Assembly (NCBI GenBank): GCA_025174535.1
Contig: JALBUN010000049.1
Span: 558,001 to 622,000, forward strand
Reading direction: 5' to 3'
DNA length: 64,000 nt
Origin: Cantharellus purpuraceus
Taxonomy: Eukaryota > Basidiomycota > Agaricomycetes > Cantharellales > Hydnaceae
Part shown: piece after piece, positions 44,915 through 57,904 of the stretch
Layout of the letters: every line of letters starts with the position of its first letter
How positions within the stretch are numbered: the first letter of the stretch is position 1
Notes under the pieces: model-generated
The model's input: only the letters and a program-made list of their open reading frames with translations
What the model was told of the DNA's origin: nothing
The model's database searches: none
Position numbers and translations under genes: made by a program

Positions 44915-47081
44915 TCAACACTGATTGGGGAGTTTGCTATTCCCTGGAAATGAATAGCCAGCCTGAATACAGTGATCAGATGCCTTGTATGTACAGTTGC
45001 ATGTATAATGTCTGAATTGTTACGTACTTGTTTCCACGTCGTCAAATTGGCATTTTCATAGGCATTAAGGTGACTGGAAAAATGTCACCATCAAACTGTG
45101 CTGATGAACTGGAATTGATCTACTCACGCCTGGATATAATTCGCCGTAGGGTAAGCTGCAGGATCGCAAGTGATGCCATCATTCATCCCTTCGCGCTGGT
45201 ATATACGAACATAGTCGATGAACATGGTCGCTGGAAATACCAGGTTTTTGAAATCAGCGTGTTGAAATCCAGGTGACATGCCAAAATTAATGACAATGCT
45301 CTGGAACACAGAGTACCTCAGCGGGGAACGGGACAAAAGAAATTGTTCGTTTACCATGGGCTCCTCCGGTATCAGACGTTGTGAAATCTCTGTCTCCGTC
45401 TCGGGGCCAACCGCTGCAGGGGTCATAGTCCATGTAGACGTGTCGCCAACATACCAAGTGATGTAACCACTGTCCCTATTGTTTGGATCCGAAAACCATT
45501 CGTACCCATATTTCTGATAGGCATGTCCGCCATAATTGGTGGTACCAATTTGTGTGACGCCACTGACAGCTTGCTGTGTAACTGAACCCTTGAAATTGTT
45601 GAATTTTGTGATTTCGGAATTGGTGATTTGGACGGCTGATGTGTCGTTGTTGAATTGATAATCTGCATTGAATGGAGCAATCTGAAATGATTGCGAGGCC
45701 TGTCCGACGAGATTTACGGTATCGATTTGTGCTTCGATGACGTCGATCTCTGGGGCACCACGTCCCTTAGAGGGATTGGGGCCAGGGTGATCGGTAGGAA
45801 CATTGGCGTTCGGACATGTGCAAGCTCCAACGCGTTGGCCTGGTAGATATGAGAGTTCGAAGTTTGTTTTTGCGTCTTTGCCCGAAGTTCCTGCCGCAGA
45901 TGGGGTACCGTCAGGGTTGGTTTGGTTAGGAAGAGTGCCAGTATCACAGGAGTCGTATGAGTATGGCCAAGTGCCATCGGTTGTAGCACCATAACCTGGA
46001 CGACCCAGGTTGCCCATGGACCAAAAACCTGGCCAGAATCCAGGAGTTGCTCCATTACCAGGCAAGCTTATAGAGGCCTCGAGAATACCAGTAGTGAAGC
46101 ATAGTTTGTTCCAACTTTGCAGCATTCCCGACTGGAAGTTGAGGTCATGATTTAGCATTTCTGTCATTGTGATTTGGAGTTTCCCGTCCTTAGTAGTAAT
46201 GGCCTCTGGCGAGTACCACTCAAGGTCACCAGTTGGCCAATAGTTAAGATCGACAGCCTCCCAGTACGGGTCATCTCCAGGATAAAATGTTCGTCCATCT
46301 GTCTCGAACTCGTCCGAAAAGACGAGCTTGTAGTTTTGGCCATCGTGGACGCCAACTTTAGTCAAGGCATCGTTGGGTGTCTTTGGGTCAATGAGAGAGA
46401 AGACTGCCGGCAGGTCTGGAACCTGACCTGAGGCATTGATCCCTCCAAGATTGAAACTACCAGATAATGGGGGCTTGGGACGGGTGTAGAAGGAGATGAT
46501 AGGGTAGGCGGCGAAAAGTGTAATCAGACCGCCAATCAGAATGACGATGGTCCCTATATTGAGCCAGCCACGCGCACTAAAAAGAGTGAATTGGCGATCG
46601 AGCTGCGCGTCTCGAACGGGGTCAGGATTGTGCATGGCGTCGTCGGCCTCAATATCCTTTACGGACCACCCATAACCCTTTGCGCCAGCAGGAAGGTCAT
46701 TAGGTATGCCAATGGTTGAAGCATCTGACAGGCCAGCAGTGCTGAACCGGGAATGTCGCAAAGAGGAGTCTCGAACCAACGAGTCGTACTAAGAAAAAAA
46801 CGTGTGAGAAAAACGCGCAAAGACAGAAGCATGACAGCGCCAGCGCTCACTGCAATGGGTCGTTTGGGTTGTGGCGACGGCGAAAATGTGCTCTCGGAGC
46901 CGCTCTCAGGAGCTGGACTCTGCTGCCTTGACTCTACGGCTCGAAGCATGCTGGTGGTGGATTCGGTCTCTGGTGTGAAATACCCGGGGCCTGCTATTGG
47001 TGAAGGTTGAGAAAACGGCGGACTTGAGACGTCGGAGGGCACTGTTGAATACTGTCCCTTTGCCTTGGCAGGTGAGGGCAT
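44915..47081 (-). CDS. Beta-glucan synthesis protein, KRE6/SKN1 family, copy 2
   Basis: Five exons fit: 47081-46851, 46788-45355, 45300-45128, 45073-45028 and 44962-44915. They total 1932 bases, 643 residues plus TGA. The start MPSPAKAKGQYSTVPSD was chosen over an upstream in-frame start because its Ser/Pro-rich leader matches copy 1 in character. A single span (NIGTIVILIGGLITLFAAYP) precedes the GH16-like domain: YKLVFSDEFETDGRTF, WYSPEAITTKDGKL, FWPGFWSMGNLGRPGYGA and the ExDxxE motif APEIDVIEAQ. It ends FIDYVRIYQRE..YPTANYIQA, HLNAYENANLTTWKQ and AGYSFPGNSKLPNQC. It is intact and serves beta-1,6-glucan synthesis by family knowledge. Compared with copy 1 it lacks two internal introns and has one extra near the 3' end. 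Confidence 0.93.
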
Positions 47082-48803
47082 GACCCGGCTCGAGTCGCAG
47101 AGAGAGAAGGGGGTAGGAAGCTGGTTCTGGAGGAAAGAAGGTGTAGAGTAAATTGGGCAGTGCGCGATGCGTACGGCCAGGCGCTTGTGCCCGAGGGTCG
47201 ACACTAGGTGGAAACGTGCTCGAAATAGCTTGAATATTACGACACAATCAATCGTCTACAGTTATATCTACAACGCTTCGGCCTCAAAACAATCAATTAA
47301 TAAGGTATCTCTCCAGTATATACTTGACATTTAGTTTTGGGGACATCACTCAAAGGTCCTTTTTTCCTGTGAAACATGCATGGGAGCTTAACATGCACGA
47401 GAGCTTGGCCTGCTGTGTTTGAACTCCATATGGAGTTCCCGGAGTCCCCGGGCCCCACGCAGCTGCGGGCTGCGCGGTTTACTTTGATCCCAGCCTCTAT
47501 GACGAGCAAGCCTGAGGTAAAGATAACCTCTCTAATGTATTTGCATCATCAACCAGGAAGACAAGGTTCTGCATTCAGAAACTGGATTGCATCCAAGGTC
47601 TCCAGGGACATGAAAACGCGGAAACGGTTAAAAGCAGGTCGAAAAAAAACTGGAGACTTCCCCTGTATACGACGACCTCTTACGCTAGTCTATATATGGA
47701 AAATGACATGACCCCTAAATCGGTGCGGTAAGTATATCTAAGACTATTTTGAGACCGAGTCCAGTGACGTAGAAGGAACACATGAACCATGGGAGAGCGA
47801 GCGAAAAGTGAGACAATAGCCATACGCCAAGGGCGATCGGCCCAGAGTCTGGGGTTATTCTTGCGTTCAGTGTCACAGACATCATGCATCATCAGCGATT
47901 GGCATGGGTCAGAGACTATGGTGCTGGAAGGAATTTTTGTAGGCTTGATGTATTGTGCCGACAGTCGCTCCATGAAGGCCTCCATGAAACCTTGTGCATA
48001 TCAGCGGGCCTCGGCGACATAAAATAACTCAACCAACAACACCGTAAGTAATTGTGGTTCGCAAAGATCTGTGCACATTGATATGCAGCTACCTTGACGA
48101 CGGTGTATGATCTGCTGATCTTTGGTTGATCCACTGGATAATCCGGATTCCGGCCACAATATCAAGCGCCAAAATATATGCAGACGACTCCACGTTGATG
48201 GATACTTAACTTATACAGCAAGTAGTATGGCGTGGCATATCAGTGACGTAGGGAACAAGACCGCGCGGGCCTCAAGGATAGTCAGCTAGCGAGGCGTACC
48301 GCGGTCGTACCTGCGAGATCCATCAACTATTTCCACCAACAACTTCTGTCCCCCAAGCATGTCCGAATAGGTGATCACACTCCCTTATAATACATACGAG
48401 AGAGTGTGTATGGGAGGCGAATTACATTTCCACGCCTACTTACCGGTAGCTTGGACATATGATTGCGTTTGGGAAGCGCAGAAACGGGAGGTTTGGGATC
48501 GTGGCTCACATGACTCGCCTGGTTGCTTGCTCAAGCTCAAGTCAGGCAATGAAATCACGACTCTCGTTAGTCTCCATCAGCACGCACCTCCAACTTCTAC
48601 TTGGGAACGTTGCAGGTGGCGACGCCCACCAGGCTGGAATCGACTTTCAAGCTGAAGTAGAGGCAATTTAACCATCTAACATGATCTTAATCTCCCCTGT
48701 AGCCATTCATATCGCAGTCGGTGCATTGGGAATTCAGGATCACTATTTGAGTCAAGCGCACCATAGCACCGATACATTAGCTCACCGTTTTGCCAGGTAA
48801 ATA
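47082..48803. other. Intergenic stretch, no confident gene
   Basis: The left end is promoter sequence of KRE6/SKN1 copy 2. Minus-strand frames at 47680-48134 can be linked by a short intron (MDQPKISRSYTVVK, then IFANHNYLRCCWLSYF), but the product matches no family I know. A short GC-rich palindromic stretch lies near 47440-47475. Nothing else is supported. Confidence 0.4.
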
Positions 48804-49251
48804 GGGCGTATATGGAACCAGCTTAAGCTGAAAACCCAGCCTTTTGATGCTCCATCATAGTCTCAACTTAACCCGACGTTAATCCAAAGTGGAGTAACGG
48901 TCCAGGCCTGGGCCGGCAGTTTGTCAGACCGCCGAATGCAAGCCGAACAGCATGGCCTCCCATTGTAAGTGTGACTTGCGATGGACAACCATGGCCAGCG
49001 TTTATGAAGCCCTCCTCGTGCTCCTGGCCACTACTGCTGTCTCCCAGACCATCTCCCTGGTTGTCATAATCTTCTGTTCTGTACCTGAGCGCCCTCATTG
49101 AGGTTTGACACTCTTTTTGAACGGAGCTTCAAAGCGGCATGTGTGGAGCAACTGTGGAGCTTCACCGGAGCCTTTCGAACGCTCCACTGTAGCCTTTCCT
49201 ACGGCTATCATAGCTAGCGAAACTCAGCTTAAGCTGGTTCCATATCCGCCC
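48804..49251. mobile_element. MITE with 28-base terminal inverted repeats
   Basis: The left terminus (48804-48831) and the reverse complement of the right terminus (49224-49251) match at 27 of 28 bases; both start GGGCG and contain GGAACCAGCTTAAGCTGA. The element is flanked on both sides by TA (48802-48803 and 49252-49253), which fits the TA target duplication of Tc1/mariner-like elements. At 448 bases it is far too small for a transposase gene. A 76-codon minus-strand frame inside (48868-49098) has no transposase motif. The interior repeats short blocks around CTCCAC and GGAGC. It lies between KRE6/SKN1 copy 2 and the malic enzyme gene, in a non-coding gap. Confidence 0.82.
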
Positions 49252-49460
49252 TAATAATGAAGCATTTCATAATAGTTTGACATCTAATTCTAATGGCTTT
49301 TGAAACAATGGTAGAGAGATCTAAACGAACGGAAATCAGGAAGGCAGCCATAGGTACTGCTGATGTGAGGTAGTGCTAATGCTGATGTGCTGTGGACATT
49401 GAGAGGAGACGGAAATGCAGGGGACTGGCGAGCAGATATTTAAATGTAAACCATCAAAAC

Positions 49461-52169
<2,709 letters not shown>

Positions 52170-53513
52170 CGGATTAGGAGAGTAAAGCTTTATTTATATA
52201 AGAACCCCTGGAGCAAGACGTGGGATTCGAATGGTCTCGTGCCCCTTAGTCTCTGAGCACAGTTAGTGCAGTAGACGTTTAGATGGTCCCACTTTTGGCT
52301 GCGGGAAAATTCGCTGCACCCATCCGGCTCTCTCCGAGGGGCTCCTGAACCGAATCGAATACTTGTAGTGCATTGTCCACTCGCTTCCCAGTCGGTGTAC
52401 TCTAAATGCTCTTCTTCGTTTCTATTGGTACACCAAGACTCACTCTACCTCTCAAATTTCTAGAATTTCCCCTGAGTCAAACAGCGTACTGGACGTCTCT
52501 CCCTAACCTTCATCCCGACTGATGCGTATGCCCGTGATTGACTCGGCAGCATACTTTGATACCATTTTCAGATCTTCCCGGACAAGTACTTGGGTTTCAT
52601 GACAGGGTGTCCTCGCCGCGACGCCGCCGATATCACAGCTCGGACCCTCAATTTTCTTGACTGATTCTCCATGATGAGGGGGTGTGTTCACTACGCAGAA
52701 GATCTCGTTTTGAATACAGCTCCAGTCCTTTCGTTTGATCTCGAAGAGCTCACTCTCTTTTGCAGCCAAAGTGCCTGCAACCCTTCCCCACTGCAAGTAT
52801 TTTTGCACAAAATGTTGAACCAACATTGCTATGGGATGTTGACGGCATCTTTTCTTTCGTCAACTCATTTTTCACTTAGCCAAAACGACGCTCTTCCAAG
52901 ATCGTTGCATCCGATTGAAGACAATGTCCTTCCGTTGCAATTCCCATGACCCACAGTGATTGCCTCTACGTGGTTAGTGAACAATACTGCGAATAGACCG
53001 AATCCCGCGCATCGTTGCCATGCACCTTCAATCTCTGACACAAGTGGTTGCTATTCCAAACCTGAGGGCCTGGCGCTTGCGGGTGAGTAATTCTAGTTCG
53101 GAAGTCTTGTGGTGTCTAGAGCGATGGGCGGGCCTGTGAATAGCATGAATCGCACCATATTAGCACTTCGTTAGACGTGGGGGGCATGGATGAGTGTTTG
53201 ATAACAACAGTTGATTGATTTGAATATTGTCCAGACTACAAGATATCTACAACTTGGCTCACAAAGTCATCAAATGATGATCAAGAGGTTATGCACTGTA
53301 GGAAGAGAATACACTTTCTCTGCAGGCCCATGGGGACTGTTAAAAGTGTGGGAAATGCTTTAAACTAGTGATCCCCCACTCTATTATTACCAAAGCTTTA
53401 GCTTTGGTTTTGTATATGAGTCCATTTTTTCAGCAGTTTGCAAAATGTGCTTTGCTCCTGAGATAATGTGCTTCAAGGTGCAATAGAGTGCAAACAATGT
53501 ACATAGTTGCCCA
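52170..53513. other. Intergenic stretch before the repeat block
   Basis: This should hold the malic enzyme promoter at its left end. Frames of about 90-107 codons near 52503-52949 occur on both strands with no motif. The sequence becomes more AT-rich toward 53.4 kb, next to the first LTR-like element. Confidence 0.45.
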
Positions 53514-53518
53514 CAAAT

Positions 53519-54952
53519 TGTTTTGGAACCTGCAAAATTATGGTGTTAGGGCAAACTCTAAATCACCACAATTCCGTGAATGAACAGCTGAGAAGAATAT
53601 CAAACCCTGCTGCAGCACAACTCCAGAAACAATTTAACGTTTTGTACTTTGGTTACAATCCTTTGTATTGGTCAATGCAGACTATACGCAGAAAGGTAAT
53701 ACGTTTCTTAGCAGCAAGAAATGAATAAGACTTCCAGAGTCTAGAGTTCACGGATGCTTAGGGGTCCAGATATTCCGAAAAGATGGGAATGCACTTAGAG
53801 GCTAAAGGAAGTAGGTGGATGAATCCAACCGTCCAACCAGTGGCACTCAGAAGCGGGTAACAGCGATGTGTGAAGTAGTCTAGCAACTGCTTCACACGAG
53901 TTCAAGCTTCTAATGCTCTGCAAAGGCAGTACACACTAGTAACTTAAACAAGAGCACTAATGGCAGGACTATCGACAGACAATCTCACCCTGTAGATTCG
54001 TAGTCACGTGAGGCAGATACTACACTCACGCCCAAAGCAGGAATATCACTACTTCGAGTGCAATCAAGTACAGTTACACAACTGTAAAAGATCCTTGAAC
54101 TGGTAATCAACAGTTACTGAGATAGAGGATGACACTGTATGTCACTCTAGTCACACTGGTGTGCAGAAGATGGGTAGAATATGATGAATATGTTACTATT
54201 TCAGAGGCAGAATGGCCTCCTTATATATTGTATTTACAGGGGCTGACTAATGGTTCTGGAATATTCTACCTATTAATAGATGGAAGCTACTGGAAGGTTG
54301 TGGAAGGTGGAAGAAAGGGGTAGAATATTCCAAGCCAATCACAGGTTCTGATCACTGGACTAACACTGATCAGGAGCTGAATAATGGTTCTGGAAAGTTC
54401 TATCTAATAATAGAGGGAAACAGCTAGAATGTTATGGAAAGGGGTAGAATATTGCAAGGCAATCACCTGATTTGATCACCCATCAGCTGATCTGATCCCT
54501 GAACTAGGCACTGATCAGGCAAAAAGAAGGGTGTCCACCCTGTTTTCTGCACTGGTTTGGACAGCCATGGATAGCCACATGTCATGTGATGATCTGCATG
54601 GAAAATAGTGCCCTGAGAGGCTGTGGTTGTTAAGTTACAGAATATTTATTGATCAGAGACATCTGAGCTTGAATTCAGGCCAAATGCCTGGTCCAAAAGG
54701 GGAGAGCCGGCTGTGTGAAGGTTTGTGGGTGCATATGGGTCCACAACTGTAGCACAGCAGAAATAAATGATTCTGGGCCGAGTTCTGCATGGAATATTCC
54801 TGAAAAAATATGGAAAAATAGAGAATATTTGAATAAGTCCTTTCCAGGTACAAGCATCAAATATATGCTGATATTTAGGAATGGAAAAGCAAAGAATAGC
54901 ACATTGGTGCTGCATAAATGGAATTTGATAGGGAAAAGGTGGTTCCCATACA
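53519..54952 (-). mobile_element. Solo LTR-like element A (1434 bases)
   Basis: Read on the minus strand it begins TGTATGGGAACC and ends GGTTCCAAAACA, so it has the TG..CA ends of an LTR. It is bounded by a perfect 5-base target duplication, CAAAT, at 53514-53518 and 54953-54957. A TATA-like TATATAAGG on the minus strand near 54225 fits an LTR promoter. It is close to identical to element B minus B's insertion, in the opposite orientation. No gag or pol coding is attached, so it is best read as a solo LTR left after recombination. The frames inside it are repeat sequence, not genes. Confidence 0.8.
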
Positions 54953-55074
54953 CAAATGGTAAGATCTATCATCCCCTTTCTGCTGATGACAACTTTCTCC
55001 TCATTTGTTATGACCATATTCATTAACACCCAGATCCCTGTCTGATCTACTCAGATCCCTGCACACATGAAATC
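54953..55074. other. Spacer between inverted LTR-like elements A and B
   Basis: It begins with the right CAAAT duplication of element A and ends AAATC just before element B. It carries two copies of CAGATCCCTG. It is non-coding. Confidence 0.6.
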
Positions 55075-56377
55075 TGTATGGGAACCACCTTTTCCCTATC
55101 AAATCCTATTTATGCAGCACCAATGTGCTATACTTCACATTTCCATTCCTAAATATCAGCATATATTTGATGCTTGTATCTGTAATGGACTTATTCAAAT
55201 ATTCTCTATTTTTCCATATTTTTTCAGGAATATTCCATGCAGAACTCGGCCCAGAATCATTTATTTCTGCTGTGCTACAGTTGTGGACCCATATGCACCC
55301 ACAAACCTTCACACAGTCAGCACTCCACCTTTGGACCAGGCATTTGGCCTGAATTCAAGCTCAGATGTTTCTGATCAATAAATATTCTCTAACTTGACAA
55401 CCACAGCCTCTCAGGGCACTATTTTCCATGGAGATCATCACCTGAGATGTGGCTATCCATGGCTGTCCAAACCAGTGCAGAAAACAGGGTGGATACCTTT
55501 CTTTTTGCCTGATCAGTGCCTAGTTCAGGGATCAGATCAGCTGATGGGTGATCAAATCAGGTGATTGCCTTGCAATATTCTACCCCTTTCCATAACATTC
55601 TAGCTGTTTCCTTCTATTATTAGATAGAACTTTCCAGAACCATTATTCAGCTCCTGATCAGTGTTAGTGCTGTGATCAGAACCTGTGATTGGCTTGGAAT
55701 ATTCTACCCCTTTCTTCCACCTTCCACAACCTTCCAGTAGCTTCCATCTATTAATAGGTAGAATATTCCAGAAACATTAGTCAGCCCCTGTAAATACAAT
55801 ATATAAGGAGGCCATTCTGCCTCTGAAATAGTAACATATTCATCATATTCTACCCATCTTCTGCACACCAGTGTGACTAGAGTGACATACAGTGTCATCC
55901 TCTATCTCAGTAACTGTTGATTACCAGTTCAAGGATCTTTTACAGTTGTGTAACTGTACTTGATTGCACTCGAAGTAGTGATATTCCTGCTTTGGGCGTG
56001 AGTGTAGTGTTGGGGTATATGCAGTTCTAAACTACTTCAAATAAGGACTATTATTTAGTAGTTTAAAGGTATTTCAAATGTTCTATTGAATGTACTTATA
56101 TTTCGCTTTTTTGTGTATTTGAGCCCACAAGTGTACACGAGGGGTCGGTTGCTGATATAATCTGTCATTCAACTCTGACGAGCACTCACACGCAAGCGAA
56201 CGACATGCACATTACATAATCATCGGAGTTTGCACACTTCAGCCAAAAGCGGCCACAGAAGGTTCTGACACCTTCCTGGACCTTCCACAAGGTTCCCCAG
56301 CCTTCTCTTTCCTTCCAGGGGCTTCCCTAAGTGCCAGGAATGTTCTCTGATTAGTTACATAAGCTAGATAGTCCATG

Positions 56378-56390
56378 TATATAAAAAGGG
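56378..56390 (+). promoter_or_regulatory. TATA box of LTR-like element D
   Basis: TATATAAAAAGGG is a good TATA match in the first third of the element, where an LTR promoter (the U3 end) is expected. A or B and C have similar boxes near 55800 and 59533. Function is inferred from position only. Confidence 0.5.
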
Positions 56391-56680
56391 CTGCAACAGC
56401 AGTGCAAGAATAAGATCTTTTTACCACACACACACAGCAGTGTCTACTCAAGCATTGAGTAATCATCACATAAGCATCACGCTTATATCAGCTACTCTTA
56501 GTGTATATTAACTTTGATTGACTCTCAGAGAAGCCAGAAGTTATTATATTACAAGCGCAGCAGGCTCTAATATTAATCAAACTCGGAGAAGAGGTTAATA
56601 TGGAGTAACTGATTAGTAATTAACACACTACAAGCCCACTCGGAGCAGTAACTTGAAGTGTATTAATTGTTATTCATTGA

Positions 56681-56895
56681 TCAAGAACCTTACACATGTA
56701 ATTGAGACTCTGAGGTTAGCCAAATTATCACGTATTGGGCTATTGGTTATAATCAAGAATCTTGCACGTTTAATTGAGACTCTGAGGTTAGTCAGGTTAA
56801 TACGTACTAGGCTATTGATTGGTCAAGAATACTGCACGTTTAATTGAGACTCTGAGGTTAGTCAGGTTAACACGTACTTTGCTATTGATCGGTTG
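56681..56895. repeat. Tandem repeat inside LTR-like element D, three units of about 70 bases
   Basis: Units start with TCAAGAA at 56681, 56753 and 56823. Each continues through ATTGAGACTCTGAGGTTAG and a CACGTA or TACGTA-type segment. Spacing is 72 and then 70 bases. The last two units are the most alike. Confidence 0.75.
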
Positions 56896-57904
56896 GTTCA
56901 ATTGTGGGCATTTCAATAAATCAACAACACAGTCTATTAACTCACCTCTTTGAGACGAGATTAATATCCCTTGACTGTTGATTCTATCACAGATAAACAC
57001 GTACAGTGAATACGCTTGTTCAGAAGGAAGTGTTCAAGTGCATATCTGTCTTTTTACGTTGAAGGGATTATTATTAGCTTTAATCCACTCAACCTGCGGT
57101 ACTAAGGCACTAGGTTACTTCCCCCTTTGAAGTATCTGAACCCTTGAACGCCTGTCAATCTTTGACTTTACATTGCATCAGCAGTAAAGCGTGAACTACA
57201 CGTGACAAGCATAAATCTCTATTGCTTCACTTCCTGTGGCATGATTGTGATTGTTCACCGGAGTATAATTTCTTAATTGGGTTCTCCGTTAAAATAGTTT
57301 CAAGCTTATTGCTAGCCTTGAAAGGTCATACATCCTCAGGCTAAACTTAGATTGTGATTAACACTACAGTTTAGGTTGAAGTTCACAGTTCCAAAACATG
57401 TAGTATCTGCCTCACGTGACTACAAATCTACAGGGTGAGATTGTCTGTCGATAGTCCTGCCATTAGTGCTCTTTGTTTAAGTTGCTAGTGTGTACTGCCT
57501 TTGCAGAGCATTAGAAGCTTGAACTTGTGTGAAGCAGTTGCTAGACTACTTCACACATCGTTGTTACCCACTTCTGAGTGCCACTGGTTGGACGGTTGGA
57601 TTCATCCACCTACTTCCTTTAGCCTCTAAGTGCATTCCCCTCTTTTTGGAATATCTGGACCCCTAAGCGTCCGTGAACTCTAGACTCTGGAAGTCTTATT
57701 CATTTCTTGCTGCTAAGAAATGTATTACTTTTCTGCATATAGTCTGCATTGACCAATACAAGGGATTGTAACCAAAGTACAAACATTAAATTGTTTCTGG
57801 AGTTGTGCTGCAGCAGGGTTTGATATTCTTCTTAGCTGTTCATTCATGGAATTGTGGTGATTTAGAGTTTGCCCTAACACCATAATTTTGCAGGTTCCAA
57901 AACA

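Larger units (their letters stand above)
56008..57398 (+). mobile_element. Solo LTR-like element D, nested in B (1391 bases)
   Basis: It begins TGTTGGGGTATATGC at 56008 and ends GTTCCAAAACA at 57398, with a perfect TGTAG duplication at 56003-56007 and 57399-57403. Elements A and C both keep the uninterrupted sequence at this position, which shows D is an insertion. Orientation is inferred from a TATATAAAAAGGG box at 56378. Apart from the shared final bases it does not resemble A-C, so it is a different LTR family. It contains a short tandem repeat, listed separately. No internal retroelement genes are present. Confidence 0.85.
53519..57904. repeat. Large inverted repeat formed by elements A and B
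   Basis: Arms of 1434 bases each (A at 53519-54952; B at 55075-57904 minus its nested insertion) are in opposite orientation and separated by 122 bases. Over the stretch compared by eye (54129-54323 against 55704-55898) only about one residue differs in translation, so the arms are very similar. The spacer contains CAGATCCCTG twice (near 55031 and 55052). Confidence 0.8.
55075..57904 (+). mobile_element. LTR-like element B, carrying nested element D
   Basis: It begins TGTATGGGAACC at 55075 and ends GGTTCCAAAACA at 57904, the same ends as element A. Removing nested element D (1391 bases) and its 5-base duplication leaves exactly 1434 bases, the length of A. A TATATAAGG box lies at about 55800. 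Unlike A, C and D it has no matching flanking duplication: AAATC lies before it and ACCAC after it. That suggests it formed by recombination between two insertions or that a flank has been lost. Its right end abuts remnants of the KDZ-like gene. Confidence 0.78.

Noticed and set aside
47680..48134. Minus-strand frames joinable into a small gene
   Set aside because: One plausible intron exists but the product has no recognisable motif and the start is weak; noted only as intergenic content.
52195..52290. Possible minus-strand tRNA because of a TTCGAAT loop-like stretch
   Set aside because: The flanking bases do not pair as a T stem and no acceptor stem or anticodon arm can be drawn.
53507..53728. 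Short plus-strand frame repeated at 57725-57916 and 60056-60250 on the minus strand
   Set aside because: It is the terminal part of LTR-like elements A, B and C read through by chance; the repetition comes from the elements, not from a gene family.
54646..55381. Mirror-image frames of about 105-127 codons on both strands
   Set aside because: They are the two arms of the A/B inverted repeat; frames cross element boundaries and have no domain.
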